The notes: generated by a model from the sequence alone, not told the origin. Counted from the first letter of the stretch, positions 18,077-27,082 are shown. The stretch: 48,348 bases of DNA from JAAYAN01 sp964437215 (GCA_964437215.1 CAYTFZ010000010.1:1-48348); one strand, 5' to 3'. Translations and numbers: made by a program.

Positions 18077-18913
18077 TTATTTGTTAATATATTCTCCGGT
18101 AAAAACTAACTTTGCCGGACCAGTTAAAGAAATATTTTTTATTATGCTGTTAATATAATCAAAATTTACAATAAGTTTATCGTTACTTTTTGGAATTATT
18201 GTAACCGGAGGTTTAATATTTCCTTTTAAATAACTGATAATAGCTGCAGCTGTAATTCCCGTACCGCAGGATAGCGTTTCATTTTCCACACCTTTTTCAA
18301 ATGTCCGTATTCTTATTACTTCGCCATGAATATCAATAAAATTAACATTAGTTCCTTCAGGCAAAAATTGAGGCAAATTTCTTATTTCCTTACCTAATAT
18401 ATCAACAGGAATATTTTCTAATTGATTAAACCTGTTATTTGTAACTTTATTTAATTCAGTCAGATTAATAACTGTGTGTCTGGCTCCGGTATTTATAAAA
18501 GAGGCTTTTAGAACTAAACCTTCAAGTTTTATTTTAGTTTCAAGTTCAATTTCGGAGGGCTCATTAAGATAAATTGTAACAGAATTATCTTGATTGATTT
18601 TAGCTGTGTACTTTCTTCTGCAGCAGAGAAACTCTGCATTTCGATCAATTCTTTTGCTTAAATGCGCATATTTAACAGCGCACCTCGCTCCGTTGGCACA
18701 TAAAAATCCTTCACTGCCGTCAGAATTAAAATACTGCATATTAAAATCGCTTTCATCGCTCTTTGAAATATAAAGAAATCCATCGGCACCTATTCCTGTA
18801 CCCCGGGCACACATTTCAATAACTTTTTCTTTTTCTGGAATAAAATCCGGAACGATATTCTGATCAATCAGAATAAAATCATTTCCGGAACCGCTGAATT
18901 TAAAAAACTTCAT
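18077..18913 (-). CDS. dapF: Diaminopimelate epimerase
   Basis: DapF interconverts LL- and meso-diaminopimelate for lysine and peptidoglycan synthesis, without a cofactor. The 278-residue protein has the two catalytic cysteines: Cys72 in FLCANGARC and Cys216 in LSCGTGITA. The N-terminus FFKFSGSGNDFILID and the YFNSDGS motif are standard. The motif around Cys72 reads CANG, where many homologues have CGNG; this substitution is seen as a variation and does not remove the cysteine. It is the first gene of the downstream run and starts 74 bases after the kinase gene. Confidence 0.95.
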   Translation of the reverse strand: MKFFKFSGSGNDFILIDQNIVPDFIPEKEKVIEMCARGTGIGADGFLYISKSDESDFNMQYFNSDGSEGFLCANGARCAVKYAHLSKRIDRNAEFLCCRRKYTAKINQDNSVTIYLNEPSEIELETKIKLEGLVLKASFINTGARHTVINLTELNKVTNNRFNQLENIPVDILGKEIRNLPQFLPEGTNVNFIDIHGEVIRIRTFEKGVENETLSCGTGITAAAIISYLKGNIKPPVTIIPKSNDKLIVNFDYINSIIKNISLTGPAKLVFTGEYINK

Positions 18914-18986
18914 TGATTAGTAATTGTTTTTCTTAAAGTAAGTAATATAATAAATGACGTATTAAAACCTTATAAGAATGAAATTT

Positions 18987-20657
18987 TTAATGAAATTTAA
19001 CTGTAAAAGTTGACCCGAAACCCTTTTTACTTTTTACGCTTATTTCGGCATTATTTATTTTACAGTATTCTCTTACAAGAGCTAAACCGAGTCCGTTGCC
19101 TTCGTGCTGACGTGTATATCCTTGTTCTTCCTGACGGAATGGTTCAAAAATTTCTTCTACCAATTCTGGACTTATCCCTATTCCGGTATCTTTAACATCA
19201 ATTGTTAGTTTATTGTTTTTATCGCGCGTAACAATTATATCAACTTTTCCTTTATCTGTATATTTTAAGGCATTCGAAATTATATTCGAAAATATTTGTT
19301 CAACACTGTATGTATCTGCTTTAATAAGTCTATTTTCAGTTTTATATTTAATATTGAAGTCAAGTTTCTGATTTTTGGCAGTAATTTTAAACTCGTTGTA
19401 AAGTTTGTTCAATATTTCTCTGTCTATTTCAAATTCTCTTATTTCCGGAATGTATGCCCCTACTTGAAGTTCGGACATATTAAGAATAGAATCTATCGTT
19501 TGTATAATTCGTTTCCCTGCAGAAAACATTGAGGGGAAATATTGTTGAATTTCCTTGCTAACTTTATCCTGAACTTCCTCGCGTAGCAGACTTGTAAAAT
19601 TTAATAATGTACTGATGGGTGTACGTATTTCGTGCGACATTTGTGCAAGAAATTCAGTTTTAAGCCTGACAGCCTGTTCAGCTTTTTCTTTGGCATAAAC
19701 CAGTTCTTTTTCTGCATTTATCCTATCTTCAATTTCCTCTTCAAGCTTATAATTAGTCAATCTTAAATCGGCTGTACGCTTTTCTACTTCTTGTTCCATT
19801 TCATCGTAGGCTCTCTTTAAATTTATCTCGGCAATTTTTCTTTCAGTTACATCAATCTCAACCCCTATCATTCCAACAATATCTTTGTTAACGTAAACCG
19901 GTACCTTAAAACTTTCAAAAGCTTTAAGTCCTCCGTTATTTTTTTCGTATTCACTGTGGAATGATTTGCCTTCAAGAACTTTTTTATCTGTTTCGAGCCA
20001 TTGTTGTTTAATAATTTCCGAAATTTCTAATTCATCAAGTTTCTTCCCTATATGGTTTCCATAATTATTTATATTTACTGCATTTTGCAAAATATATCTC
20101 AAATCTTTATCCATTGCCCAAACGTCAAACGGCAGATTATTAATAAGAGCCCTTACCAGTGCTTCGCTTTCTTCAAGAGCTTTTTCTGCAGCAATTCTGT
20201 CCTTAATTTCTTTTTCAAGCTGCTTGTTTCTCGATTCGAGCTGTTTTTTTACCGAATTATATTTTATCTGTGTTTCTACCCGGACAATAACTTCTTCTGC
20301 TTGAAAAGGTTTGGTGATATAGTCAACGCCTCCAACTTGAAATCCGCGGATTTTTTCCTGCGTTTCGGATAATGCAGTCATAAAAATTACTGGAATTTCT
20401 TCTAGCTGACTGTCTTCTTTAATTTTTTTGCATACCGTAAAACCATCTATTCCTGGCATAAGAACATCGAGAAGAATAAGATCCGGAAGCGTGTATTTTG
20501 CTTTTTCTATTGCACTGGCTCCGTCCTGGGCAATGTAAACTTTATAACCAGTTTCTTTAAGAAAATCTGAAATAACTCTTAAATTTGTGATATTATCATC
20601 AACTACCAGTATTGAGTATTCGCTTTCTTCAAAATCTATTTTTGTTTTATTTTTCAA
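18987..20657 (-). CDS. Response-regulator/PAS/histidine kinase hybrid
   Basis: A 556-residue cytoplasmic hybrid. Order: REC domain (about 15-130) with phospho-acceptor Asp64 in LILLDVLMPGIDG; coiled linker; PAS domain (about 165-285) ending in GMIGVEIDVTERK; coiled coil; HisKA with His342 in LAQMSHEIRTP; and HATPase_c with the N box ISNALKYTD, DTGIGIS and GNGLGLALV motifs. No membrane segment and no DNA-binding domain are present. It starts at TTG 20657, overlapping the stop of the propeller kinase by four bases. The N-terminal REC is a natural acceptor for phosphate from that partner kinase, which would make the pair a phosphorelay. The signal is unknown. Confidence 0.93.
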   Translation of the reverse strand: MKNKTKIDFEESEYSILVVDDNITNLRVISDFLKETGYKVYIAQDGASAIEKAKYTLPDLILLDVLMPGIDGFTVCKKIKEDSQLEEIPVIFMTALSETQEKIRGFQVGGVDYITKPFQAEEVIVRVETQIKYNSVKKQLESRNKQLEKEIKDRIAAEKALEESEALVRALINNLPFDVWAMDKDLRYILQNAVNINNYGNHIGKKLDELEISEIIKQQWLETDKKVLEGKSFHSEYEKNNGGLKAFESFKVPVYVNKDIVGMIGVEIDVTERKIAEINLKRAYDEMEQEVEKRTADLRLTNYKLEEEIEDRINAEKELVYAKEKAEQAVRLKTEFLAQMSHEIRTPISTLLNFTSLLREEVQDKVSKEIQQYFPSMFSAGKRIIQTIDSILNMSELQVGAYIPEIREFEIDREILNKLYNEFKITAKNQKLDFNIKYKTENRLIKADTYSVEQIFSNIISNALKYTDKGKVDIIVTRDKNNKLTIDVKDTGIGISPELVEEIFEPFRQEEQGYTRQHEGNGLGLALVREYCKINNAEISVKSKKGFGSTFTVKFH

Positions 20658-23600
20658 TTATTGTTCTCAATATATCGTGAAACAAAATCCAATATTTTTT
20701 TCTCTTCGTAATTATTTGCAAGTTTTTGCAATATTTCTATAAACGCAGTAAATTTTTCATCTTTTTTATCGTAATTTTTTACATAGTTTTGTATAGCATA
20801 AATATCTCCGCGTTTGGCATATTCTTTTATGACTACAAGTTCTTCCTGAACCAATGGAATTATCGATTTGAAATTTGGATTTAATATACTTTCCGCCTCT
20901 TCATCTTCAAAAATCCATGTAAGATTTAGATGTTTTTGAAGTATTTCGATAAGATTCTGCCAAATAACAGGTTTAAAAAGAATATCATTAAATCCTGCTG
21001 CTAATGTTGTTTCAGTATCGTCATCGGACATTGTTACAGTAACCGCAATAAATGGCACATCTTTTATTTCGGGAATTTCACGCAGACTTTTGAGGGCGTC
21101 AATTCCGTTTATATCCGGCATCCATCTATCCATTAATATTAAATCAGGTTTTTTCTTTAATACTTTATCTATTGCTTCGGTACCGTCTTCTGCTTCAATA
21201 ATTTTAAAATCAAGAGGTTTTAAAAGTTTAACAATAACATTTCTGTTTGAAGAAATATCATCAGCAATAAGTATTTTTTTCCGGCTGCCTTCGTAACCTA
21301 CAATTTGTTTATCTGATTGTTTTGTTAAACGCAGATCGCTGCTGATTATATGAAGTTCTATTTCGAACCAGAAATTACTTCCCTGTCCAACAGTGCTTTG
21401 CACTTGGAGATCGGAGCCCATTAGGTTTACAATATGCTTGCTGATACTTAAACCTAACCCGGTTCCTTCTTTTCGTTTGGATAGATCACCAACTTGCTCA
21501 AAAGGTTTAAATAATTTATCTAAATCATCTTTTTCAATTCCCGAACCTGTGTCTATAATATTAAAACGAACAAGCTGCTTATCGTGAGATGTGTCTTTAA
21601 TTTTTGCAACCTTAAGTATAATTTCTCCATCATCAGTAAATTTTACAGCATTTCCTAAAAGATTAAGCAACACCTGTCTTAATCTTGTTTCATCCGATAA
21701 TATCATATTAGGTAAAAGAGGATCAAAATCCGATTTAAATGTTAGTCCCTTAGAAACTGCACGAGAACCTATAATTCCGGTAATATTATCTAAAAAGCTT
21801 TGGAAATTAATAGGCATATTAACCAATGTCATCTTACCGGCTTCAATTTTAGAAATATCCAGAATATCATTTATTAAAGTCAACAAATGTAATCCGCTTT
21901 GATGAATAATATTTAGGTTGCTTATAAATTCTTTGTCTTTCGATTTATTTTTTAGAATCTGTGTATACCCCATCATTCCATTTAAAGGTGTACGCAACTC
22001 GTGACTCATATGAGCGAGAAAAGTACTTTTTGCTTTGCTTGCAACCTCAGCTTTCTCTTTTGCTGCCATCAATTCCTTATTCGAATTATCAAGCTCTTTT
22101 GTTCTTTCTTCTACTTCTTTTTCTAGTTTCTTATTATAAACTTCAAGAGAATTAACTCTTATTCGGTAAACTGCAATAATTAAAAATACTGTAAGGAAAA
22201 AAGCAGCTACTTTAAACCATGCAGTCTGCCAAAAGGGAGGAATAATTTTTATTTTAAGTGAAGCTCCTGTCTTATTCCAAACTTGGTCGCTATTAGACCC
22301 GATAACTCTAAATGTATATTCACCTGGCTCCAAATTAGAATAATTAGCAGAATTTATATCAAACGAAGAAATCCAATCGGAATCATAATTTTCCAACTTA
22401 TACTTAAATCTATTGCTGTTTGGATTGGTATAATCCATCACTGCAAATCTAATACTAATGTTGTTTTCTTTATAAGTTAGGTCAATATCTTTTAATTCAT
22501 CAAAATCAAAAAAAACATCTTTTCCGTTATTCCTAACTAGCAATTCCGTAATAAATACTGGCGAAGATTGTTTAGTTGATATTATACTTTCCGGATAAAA
22601 GGAATTGAATCCATTATTCCCGCCAAAAAAGAGCTCACCATCTTTTGTTTTTAAAGCACTGCCTAAATTAAAAATATTCTCCTGAAGGCCATCTCCCTTA
22701 TTATAATTAACGAATTCATTTTTTTTAATATTATATTTCATTAAACCTTTATTTGATGCAATCCATAAATTCTGTTGATTATCCATTACCATAGACTGGA
22801 TAAATTTTGTTTCCGATTCATTATTTTCTTTTATATGTTCTACCGTTAATTTTTTCTTATCAATTCTGTCCAACCCAGTGTAAGCACAAACCCATATATA
22901 GTTTTCATCTTCCGAAATACCCACTATGAAATCTGAAGATAAATTTTGCTCAGAATTACTTGAAAAAATATTTATTTTCTCATTTTTATAATCTACACGA
23001 TAAAGACCATGAGCAGTAGTTCCATACCAAAAAACACCATTTGAGTCTTCAAACAATGACTGGATAGATTTATTTAATAGAATTTCTGTTCCAGTAAATT
23101 GCAAAAAAGGCACATAACTATTTTTTTCGAAATCGAGTTTATAAATCCCCTGAGAAGAAGTACCAACAATTATTTCGTTATTACTGGTTTTATAATATCC
23201 CCAAAAATTCTGACCGAAAAGATAATCAGGTATTTGTATTTTTTTCTCTAACTCTTCAATTTTATTAGTCTTGGGATTATATTTGGCTAATCCTTTGTTA
23301 TAGATATTCAATAAAATTGTGCCGTCTGGGGCTTCGAAAATTTTTACTACTTTTATTTTAGGATTTTGAGAAATACCGGGATCAGTTTTAATTGCTTCAA
23401 AAGTCTGTGTTTTTCTATCAAATTTGCATAATCCTGCCCCTGTCGAAATCCAAATATTCCCTTTGCTATCTTCAAAAAAAGAGGATACTGTATTGTGAAT
23501 AAGAGAGCCGGGCTCATCTATTTCGTGTTTGAATAATTTGAATTTTGGGGGTTTCAGATTTAATTTGTTTATTCCGCCATCAATTGTGGATATCCATAAA

Positions 23601-24565
23601 TTTTCAGATTTATCTAAATATAAACCAAATATGAAATTTGAGCTAAGACTTCCAATTACATCTGGATTATTTACATATCTAATAGTCTCTTTTTTTTCTT
23701 CATTGATAGAAAATAATCCGCCTCCGACTGTTCCAATCCAAAGTGTTTTATTATGTTCAACAATAGATCGGATTCTTTCTTCGTGCAATCCTTTGAGGTC
23801 AAATTCTTCAAATTTCGAAATTTCTTTTTTTTCAACTATATATTTGAAAAGTCCATTTTCTGTTCCAAGCCAATAATCCCCCGACTCGTCAATGCATAAA
23901 TCAAATATTTCCAATATTCCTTTTTCTTTAAAATCTGGATATGTTATCTTTTCTTGAGTTCGAGGATTATACTTAATTAGTCCTTTAGCATTAAGGATTA
24001 AAAAGTTTTTATCTTTATCTTCAACAATTTTGAATATGTGTATGCCACTAATTATATTTTTAAATTTTTTCTTTGCAGCATTATATTTATCAAGCCCTTT
24101 ATCAGAACAAATCCATAAATTTGAATCACTGTCAACAAATAATTTCTGAATCCTATTACTGCATAATGTTGTATTATCATTAGGATCACTCCTGAATGCT
24201 TCAAATTTATTTGAACCTAAATATTTATTTAATCCGCCTCCCCAGGTTCCCGCCCAAATAGTACCCTGAAAAACAGCAATTGATGAAACATCATTATTTG
24301 ATATCGAGTTAGCATCTTTAACATTATTACGAAAATGTTTAAAATTATAACCATCGTATTTTGTTAATCCATCGCGTGTGGATATCCATATAAAACCTTT
24401 TTCATCCGAAATAATTTGATGAGCATTATCTGAATATAAACCACTTGTGGAATTAATATACTGAAAGGTTCGGCTTTGAGCATTTAATGTTACAAGAATA
24501 AAAAATGCTTTGATGCAGATTTTAATACACCAGAGTGAGATGGGCTTAACTATTTTAATTTCCAT
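20654..24565 (-). CDS. Two-component propeller hybrid sensor kinase
   Basis: A 1303-residue inner-membrane hybrid. A signal-anchor region is followed by an extracytoplasmic sensor of many beta-propeller (Reg_prop) repeats with motifs such as KGFIWISTRDGLTKYDGY and ENLWISTIDGGINKLN. A Y_Y_Y domain (about 700-780) and one transmembrane helix (VAAFFLTVFLIIAVYRIRV) come next. The cytoplasmic part has HisKA with His855 in LAHMSHELRTP, HATPase_c, and a REC domain with Asp1146 in LILMDRWMPD. The C-terminal ~80 residues are helical but show no HPt histidine. Classical members of this family end in an AraC DNA-binding domain, which is missing here. The last four bases overlap the next hybrid kinase. 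Confidence 0.94.
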   Translation of the reverse strand: MEIKIVKPISLWCIKICIKAFFILVTLNAQSRTFQYINSTSGLYSDNAHQIISDEKGFIWISTRDGLTKYDGYNFKHFRNNVKDANSISNNDVSSIAVFQGTIWAGTWGGGLNKYLGSNKFEAFRSDPNDNTTLCSNRIQKLFVDSDSNLWICSDKGLDKYNAAKKKFKNIISGIHIFKIVEDKDKNFLILNAKGLIKYNPRTQEKITYPDFKEKGILEIFDLCIDESGDYWLGTENGLFKYIVEKKEISKFEEFDLKGLHEERIRSIVEHNKTLWIGTVGGGLFSINEEKKETIRYVNNPDVIGSLSSNFIFGLYLDKSENLWISTIDGGINKLNLKPPKFKLFKHEIDEPGSLIHNTVSSFFEDSKGNIWISTGAGLCKFDRKTQTFEAIKTDPGISQNPKIKVVKIFEAPDGTILLNIYNKGLAKYNPKTNKIEELEKKIQIPDYLFGQNFWGYYKTSNNEIIVGTSSQGIYKLDFEKNSYVPFLQFTGTEILLNKSIQSLFEDSNGVFWYGTTAHGLYRVDYKNEKINIFSSNSEQNLSSDFIVGISEDENYIWVCAYTGLDRIDKKKLTVEHIKENNESETKFIQSMVMDNQQNLWIASNKGLMKYNIKKNEFVNYNKGDGLQENIFNLGSALKTKDGELFFGGNNGFNSFYPESIISTKQSSPVFITELLVRNNGKDVFFDFDELKDIDLTYKENNISIRFAVMDYTNPNSNRFKYKLENYDSDWISSFDINSANYSNLEPGEYTFRVIGSNSDQVWNKTGASLKIKIIPPFWQTAWFKVAAFFLTVFLIIAVYRIRVNSLEVYNKKLEKEVEERTKELDNSNKELMAAKEKAEVASKAKSTFLAHMSHELRTPLNGMMGYTQILKNKSKDKEFISNLNIIHQSGLHLLTLINDILDISKIEAGKMTLVNMPINFQSFLDNITGIIGSRAVSKGLTFKSDFDPLLPNMILSDETRLRQVLLNLLGNAVKFTDDGEIILKVAKIKDTSHDKQLVRFNIIDTGSGIEKDDLDKLFKPFEQVGDLSKRKEGTGLGLSISKHIVNLMGSDLQVQSTVGQGSNFWFEIELHIISSDLRLTKQSDKQIVGYEGSRKKILIADDISSNRNVIVKLLKPLDFKIIEAEDGTEAIDKVLKKKPDLILMDRWMPDINGIDALKSLREIPEIKDVPFIAVTVTMSDDDTETTLAAGFNDILFKPVIWQNLIEILQKHLNLTWIFEDEEAESILNPNFKSIIPLVQEELVVIKEYAKRGDIYAIQNYVKNYDKKDEKFTAFIEILQKLANNYEEKKILDFVSRYIENNN

Positions 24566-25085
24566 CCGTTTATAATTTTATTATCAATTATTTACTTAAA
24601 CTAATCAATTTTAAATACTTTATATAATCGAATTAAACAAATATAAGTTTATCCAATTAAATTGGTTATAAAATTTTTCATTCCTGTTAACTTAAGCTAA
24701 ATTTAATTATCTTTTTGTGATTAAAATTCTGCTTCTCTTTTAATGTGATAAAGATATATTTGAACAATTTGGTTAATTAGAAAAAAGATAAATTTTAAAG
24801 CAGTGTATGAAGTTTATTATTATTTTTTTAAAATCATAATCAAATCAGAATAAGTTTTTGCTTTCTTCAAGTAATTGCTGATTTTGTAAGGATATTTGGC
24901 CAAATACTATACAGTTGGTATAGGGTTACAACAGTTCATTAATATACTACAGTGTATTAACTTTCATCATTGAAAAACAAATGTGACAAAAGAAATAAAT
25001 CACGAATTTCAGGACAATATAAAATGAATATAACATTTATTAAAATTGTTAATTATACATTATTCATTTTTAATTGCCTTTAAAG
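24566..25085. other. Intergenic region with several inverted repeats
   Basis: About 520 bases without a plausible gene, between the tmRNA 3' end and the divergent-facing start of the propeller kinase, so it should hold the kinase promoter. It is very AT-rich. Visible structures are CTATAC-agttg-GTATAG (24907-24923), a near-palindrome TTAATAtAC/GTgTATTAA (24939-24960), and AAAATGAATA/TATTCATTTT (25021-25030 with 25061-25070). The last may mark the end of the tmRNA transcript. Confidence 0.6.
24907..24960. promoter_or_regulatory. Two adjacent inverted repeats, possible operator
   Basis: A perfect six-base inverted repeat with a five-base spacer (24907-24923) is followed 15 bases later by a 22-base near-palindrome (24939-24960). 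Both lie more than 300 bases upstream of the propeller kinase start. They could be protein-binding sites, but in such AT-rich DNA chance symmetry is possible. Confidence 0.3.
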
Positions 25086-25438
25086 TGGAGGTGGCGGGAG
25101 TTGAACCCGCGTCCGAAAAAACTGTTCAGAGAACTTCTACGCACATAGTCAGTTTTTTAATCTTGTTAAAGCAACTCAAACTAACATGATTTGCAATAAC
25201 CAGCCTGATAAAGTTTCGCCTCTTCTACTCAGACACTCAATTTGGCTATCATACCTAATCGACGTTCATCTTGTTCTCGGTATGCAAAGAACAAGCGAAC
25301 GGCTGCTTTATTTTATTAAGCAGCTAAAGCGTAATTATATTCGCCAATTAGTTTTTTTTCCGTCGTTTATCGTGTCTACGGAGAACACGGTGCGCAATTC
25401 AAAGAGCAAGTAATCCCGTCGAAGCCAATTTCACCCCC
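25086..25438 (-). ncRNA. ssrA: Transfer-messenger RNA (tmRNA)
   Basis: tmRNA rescues stalled ribosomes and tags the nascent protein for degradation. The minus-strand 5' end begins GGGGGTGAAATTGGCTTCGA, the standard one-piece tmRNA start. The 3' end has the T-arm CGGGTTCAACTCCCG and an encoded CCA (25086-25088). The ends pair in a seven-base acceptor stem, GGGGGTG with CACCTCC. The tag reading frame runs from GGC 25345 to TAA 25316: GGC GAA TAT AAT TAC GCT, then TTA GCT GCT, giving GEYNYALAA, so the full tag is A-GEYNYALAA. A second TAA follows the stop. Its first eight bases overlap the end of the cobalamin adenosyltransferase gene. Confidence 0.96.
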
Positions 25439-25982
25439 GGATGTTTTTCCATTCTTTGTCAGGAAATCCGCAAGAATGATTTTCAAATCGGGCTAAAATA
25501 AAAAAAAGATCTGAAAGACGATTCAAATATATAACAATATAATGACCAATATCAACATAATTAGAAAGGGATACAGCAAGTCGCTCAGCTCTGCGGCAAA
25601 TCGTCCGGGCAATATGAAGATATGCAGATCCTTCTGTTCCGCCTGGAAGAATAAATGAGCGCAGTTCTGGTATTTGTCCGCTGAAATTATCAATAATTTT
25701 TTCTAAATTCTTAATATTATCAGAATCAATTCTTAATACTTTAGCATTTTTTTTATCAGAAGGAGTTGCCAGATCGGCGCCTAAAATGAATAAGTCGTTT
25801 TGTATCTGATTAATTACTTTCAGAATTTCGGCACTTTTAACCTTAAAAAACGCTAAACCTAATATCGAATTCAGTTCGTCTACTGTACCGTAACATTCTA
25901 TCCTTAAATCATTCTTTGCTACTCTTTGTCCCCCAAAAAGCGCTGTAGTTCCGTCATCTCCGGTTTTTGTGTATATTTTCAT
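25431..25982 (-). CDS. Cob(I)alamin adenosyltransferase, PduO type
   Basis: The enzyme transfers the adenosyl group of ATP to cob(I)alamin to make coenzyme B12. The 183-residue protein has the PduO-type N-terminus MKIYTKTGDDGTTALFGG, then YGTVDELNSILGLA, ILPGGTEGSAYLH and the C-terminal RTICRRAERLAV, with the ATP- and cobalamin-contacting residues in place. It is full length. Its ATG overlaps the YgfZ-like stop by four bases. The final codons lie at the tmRNA start and the TGA (25431-25433) is within tmRNA, so the mRNA and tmRNA cannot both be intact from one transcript. No cobalamin riboswitch is expected because the upstream gene is contiguous. Confidence 0.95.
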   Translation of the reverse strand: MKIYTKTGDDGTTALFGGQRVAKNDLRIECYGTVDELNSILGLAFFKVKSAEILKVINQIQNDLFILGADLATPSDKKNAKVLRIDSDNIKNLEKIIDNFSGQIPELRSFILPGGTEGSAYLHIARTICRRAERLAVSLSNYVDIGHYIVIYLNRLSDLFFILARFENHSCGFPDKEWKNIRG

Positions 25983-27082
25983 TTTTCAAAAGGCAGTTTT
26001 GTTGTTTTAATTGAAAAGCTTGAGTTAACTAATTTAACAAAAAGCTTTTCTCCGCTTTCGATATAATTCTTTTTAATTACGGCTAATCCGATATATTTCT
26101 TTAATTTTTTAGAGTAAGCCACAGAAGTAAGTTTCCCAGCATCGTTTCCGGAAGAATCATTTAGATGAACAGGCAAACTTTCAGAGTTTTCGGGAATTTC
26201 ATCGAAAATAACGCCTGTAAGGTTACGCTGTATTTTTTCGTACGAACCAAGTTTACTTATTACTTCGTGTCCTATATAACTGCCTTTTTTTAATGATACT
26301 TCTTCAGCAAGTCCTATTTCAACCGGGTTAAATGATAAATTAATTTCATTTGGGGAAACCGGTATTCCCATCTCTGTACGGAAAACATTAAAAGAATCGG
26401 CTCCTGTAAAAGATAAATCAAAAACAATGTTTTTATCGATAATATATTTTATAAAATCTTCTGCTTTTTCTAATTCAATCATGAGCCAGTATTTTTCCTG
26501 ATTGCGGATATTATGAAGTCTAAAAAGATTAAAAATAAACCCGTCTGCGTTGCAAGGTATTAGGCTGTCATATTCAATTTTATCAACCAGATTGCCGCAT
26601 ATAAGCGTTAAAAATGAATTTGCCTGAGGTCCGGATATTTCAAGTATCAAAAAATCATCGCTTACATCTTTTTTCTCGATATTTTCGAGATAAATATAAT
26701 TTTGAATCCAGCTGTTAAGTTTTTCTCTGTATTCGGAACTGCCTGCTAAAATAAATTCGCCAGCACCAAGATTTATAAAGGTAGTACGGTCAATTACTTT
26801 TCCTCTTTCGTTTGTAAACAAGGTTCTTATAGTCTTACCATCCTGAAGATTTTTAACATCATTCGTGCATATTCTGTTAATAAAATCCGGTGTAGTTTCA
26901 CCCGAAAAACTAAAAACCGAAGCATCGAGACAACGCACGGCAACACCTTTTGTGAGGGAATAGTATTCTTTGTCGATATCAGTAAAAACTTTAACTTTAC
27001 CGTTTTCGCCGAATAAAATTTCGGGAAAGATATTTTTGTAAATATCGGTTTTTAAATTTACAGGCTGTAAAGCTTCATCCAT
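25979..27082 (-). CDS. YgfZ/GcvT-like folate-binding protein, atypical
   Basis: A 367-residue member of the GcvT/YgfZ fold. YgfZ proteins bind folate and support certain iron-sulfur enzymes. Family landmarks are INRICTNDVKNLQDGKTIRTLFTNERGKVIDRTTFINLG and FNVFRTEMGIPV. The hallmark YgfZ motif, normally K-G-C-Y-x-G-Q-E, reads KKGSYIGHEV here, so the conserved cysteine is serine and the Gln is His. This may mean loss of the usual activity or a lineage variant. It begins 21 bases after the preceding lipoprotein stop and overlaps the cobalamin adenosyltransferase by four bases. Confidence 0.85.
   Translation of the reverse strand: MDEALQPVNLKTDIYKNIFPEILFGENGKVKVFTDIDKEYYSLTKGVAVRCLDASVFSFSGETTPDFINRICTNDVKNLQDGKTIRTLFTNERGKVIDRTTFINLGAGEFILAGSSEYREKLNSWIQNYIYLENIEKKDVSDDFLILEISGPQANSFLTLICGNLVDKIEYDSLIPCNADGFIFNLFRLHNIRNQEKYWLMIELEKAEDFIKYIIDKNIVFDLSFTGADSFNVFRTEMGIPVSPNEINLSFNPVEIGLAEEVSLKKGSYIGHEVISKLGSYEKIQRNLTGVIFDEIPENSESLPVHLNDSSGNDAGKLTSVAYSKKLKKYIGLAVIKKNYIESGEKLFVKLVNSSFSIKTTKLPFEK

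Noticed and set aside
25186..25413. Plus-strand open frame of 75 codons
   Set aside because: It lies entirely antisense to the tmRNA, whose ends, tag and acceptor stem are all evident.
25979..25990. Possible cobalamin riboswitch before the adenosyltransferase
   Set aside because: Its start overlaps the upstream gene by four bases, so there is no leader.
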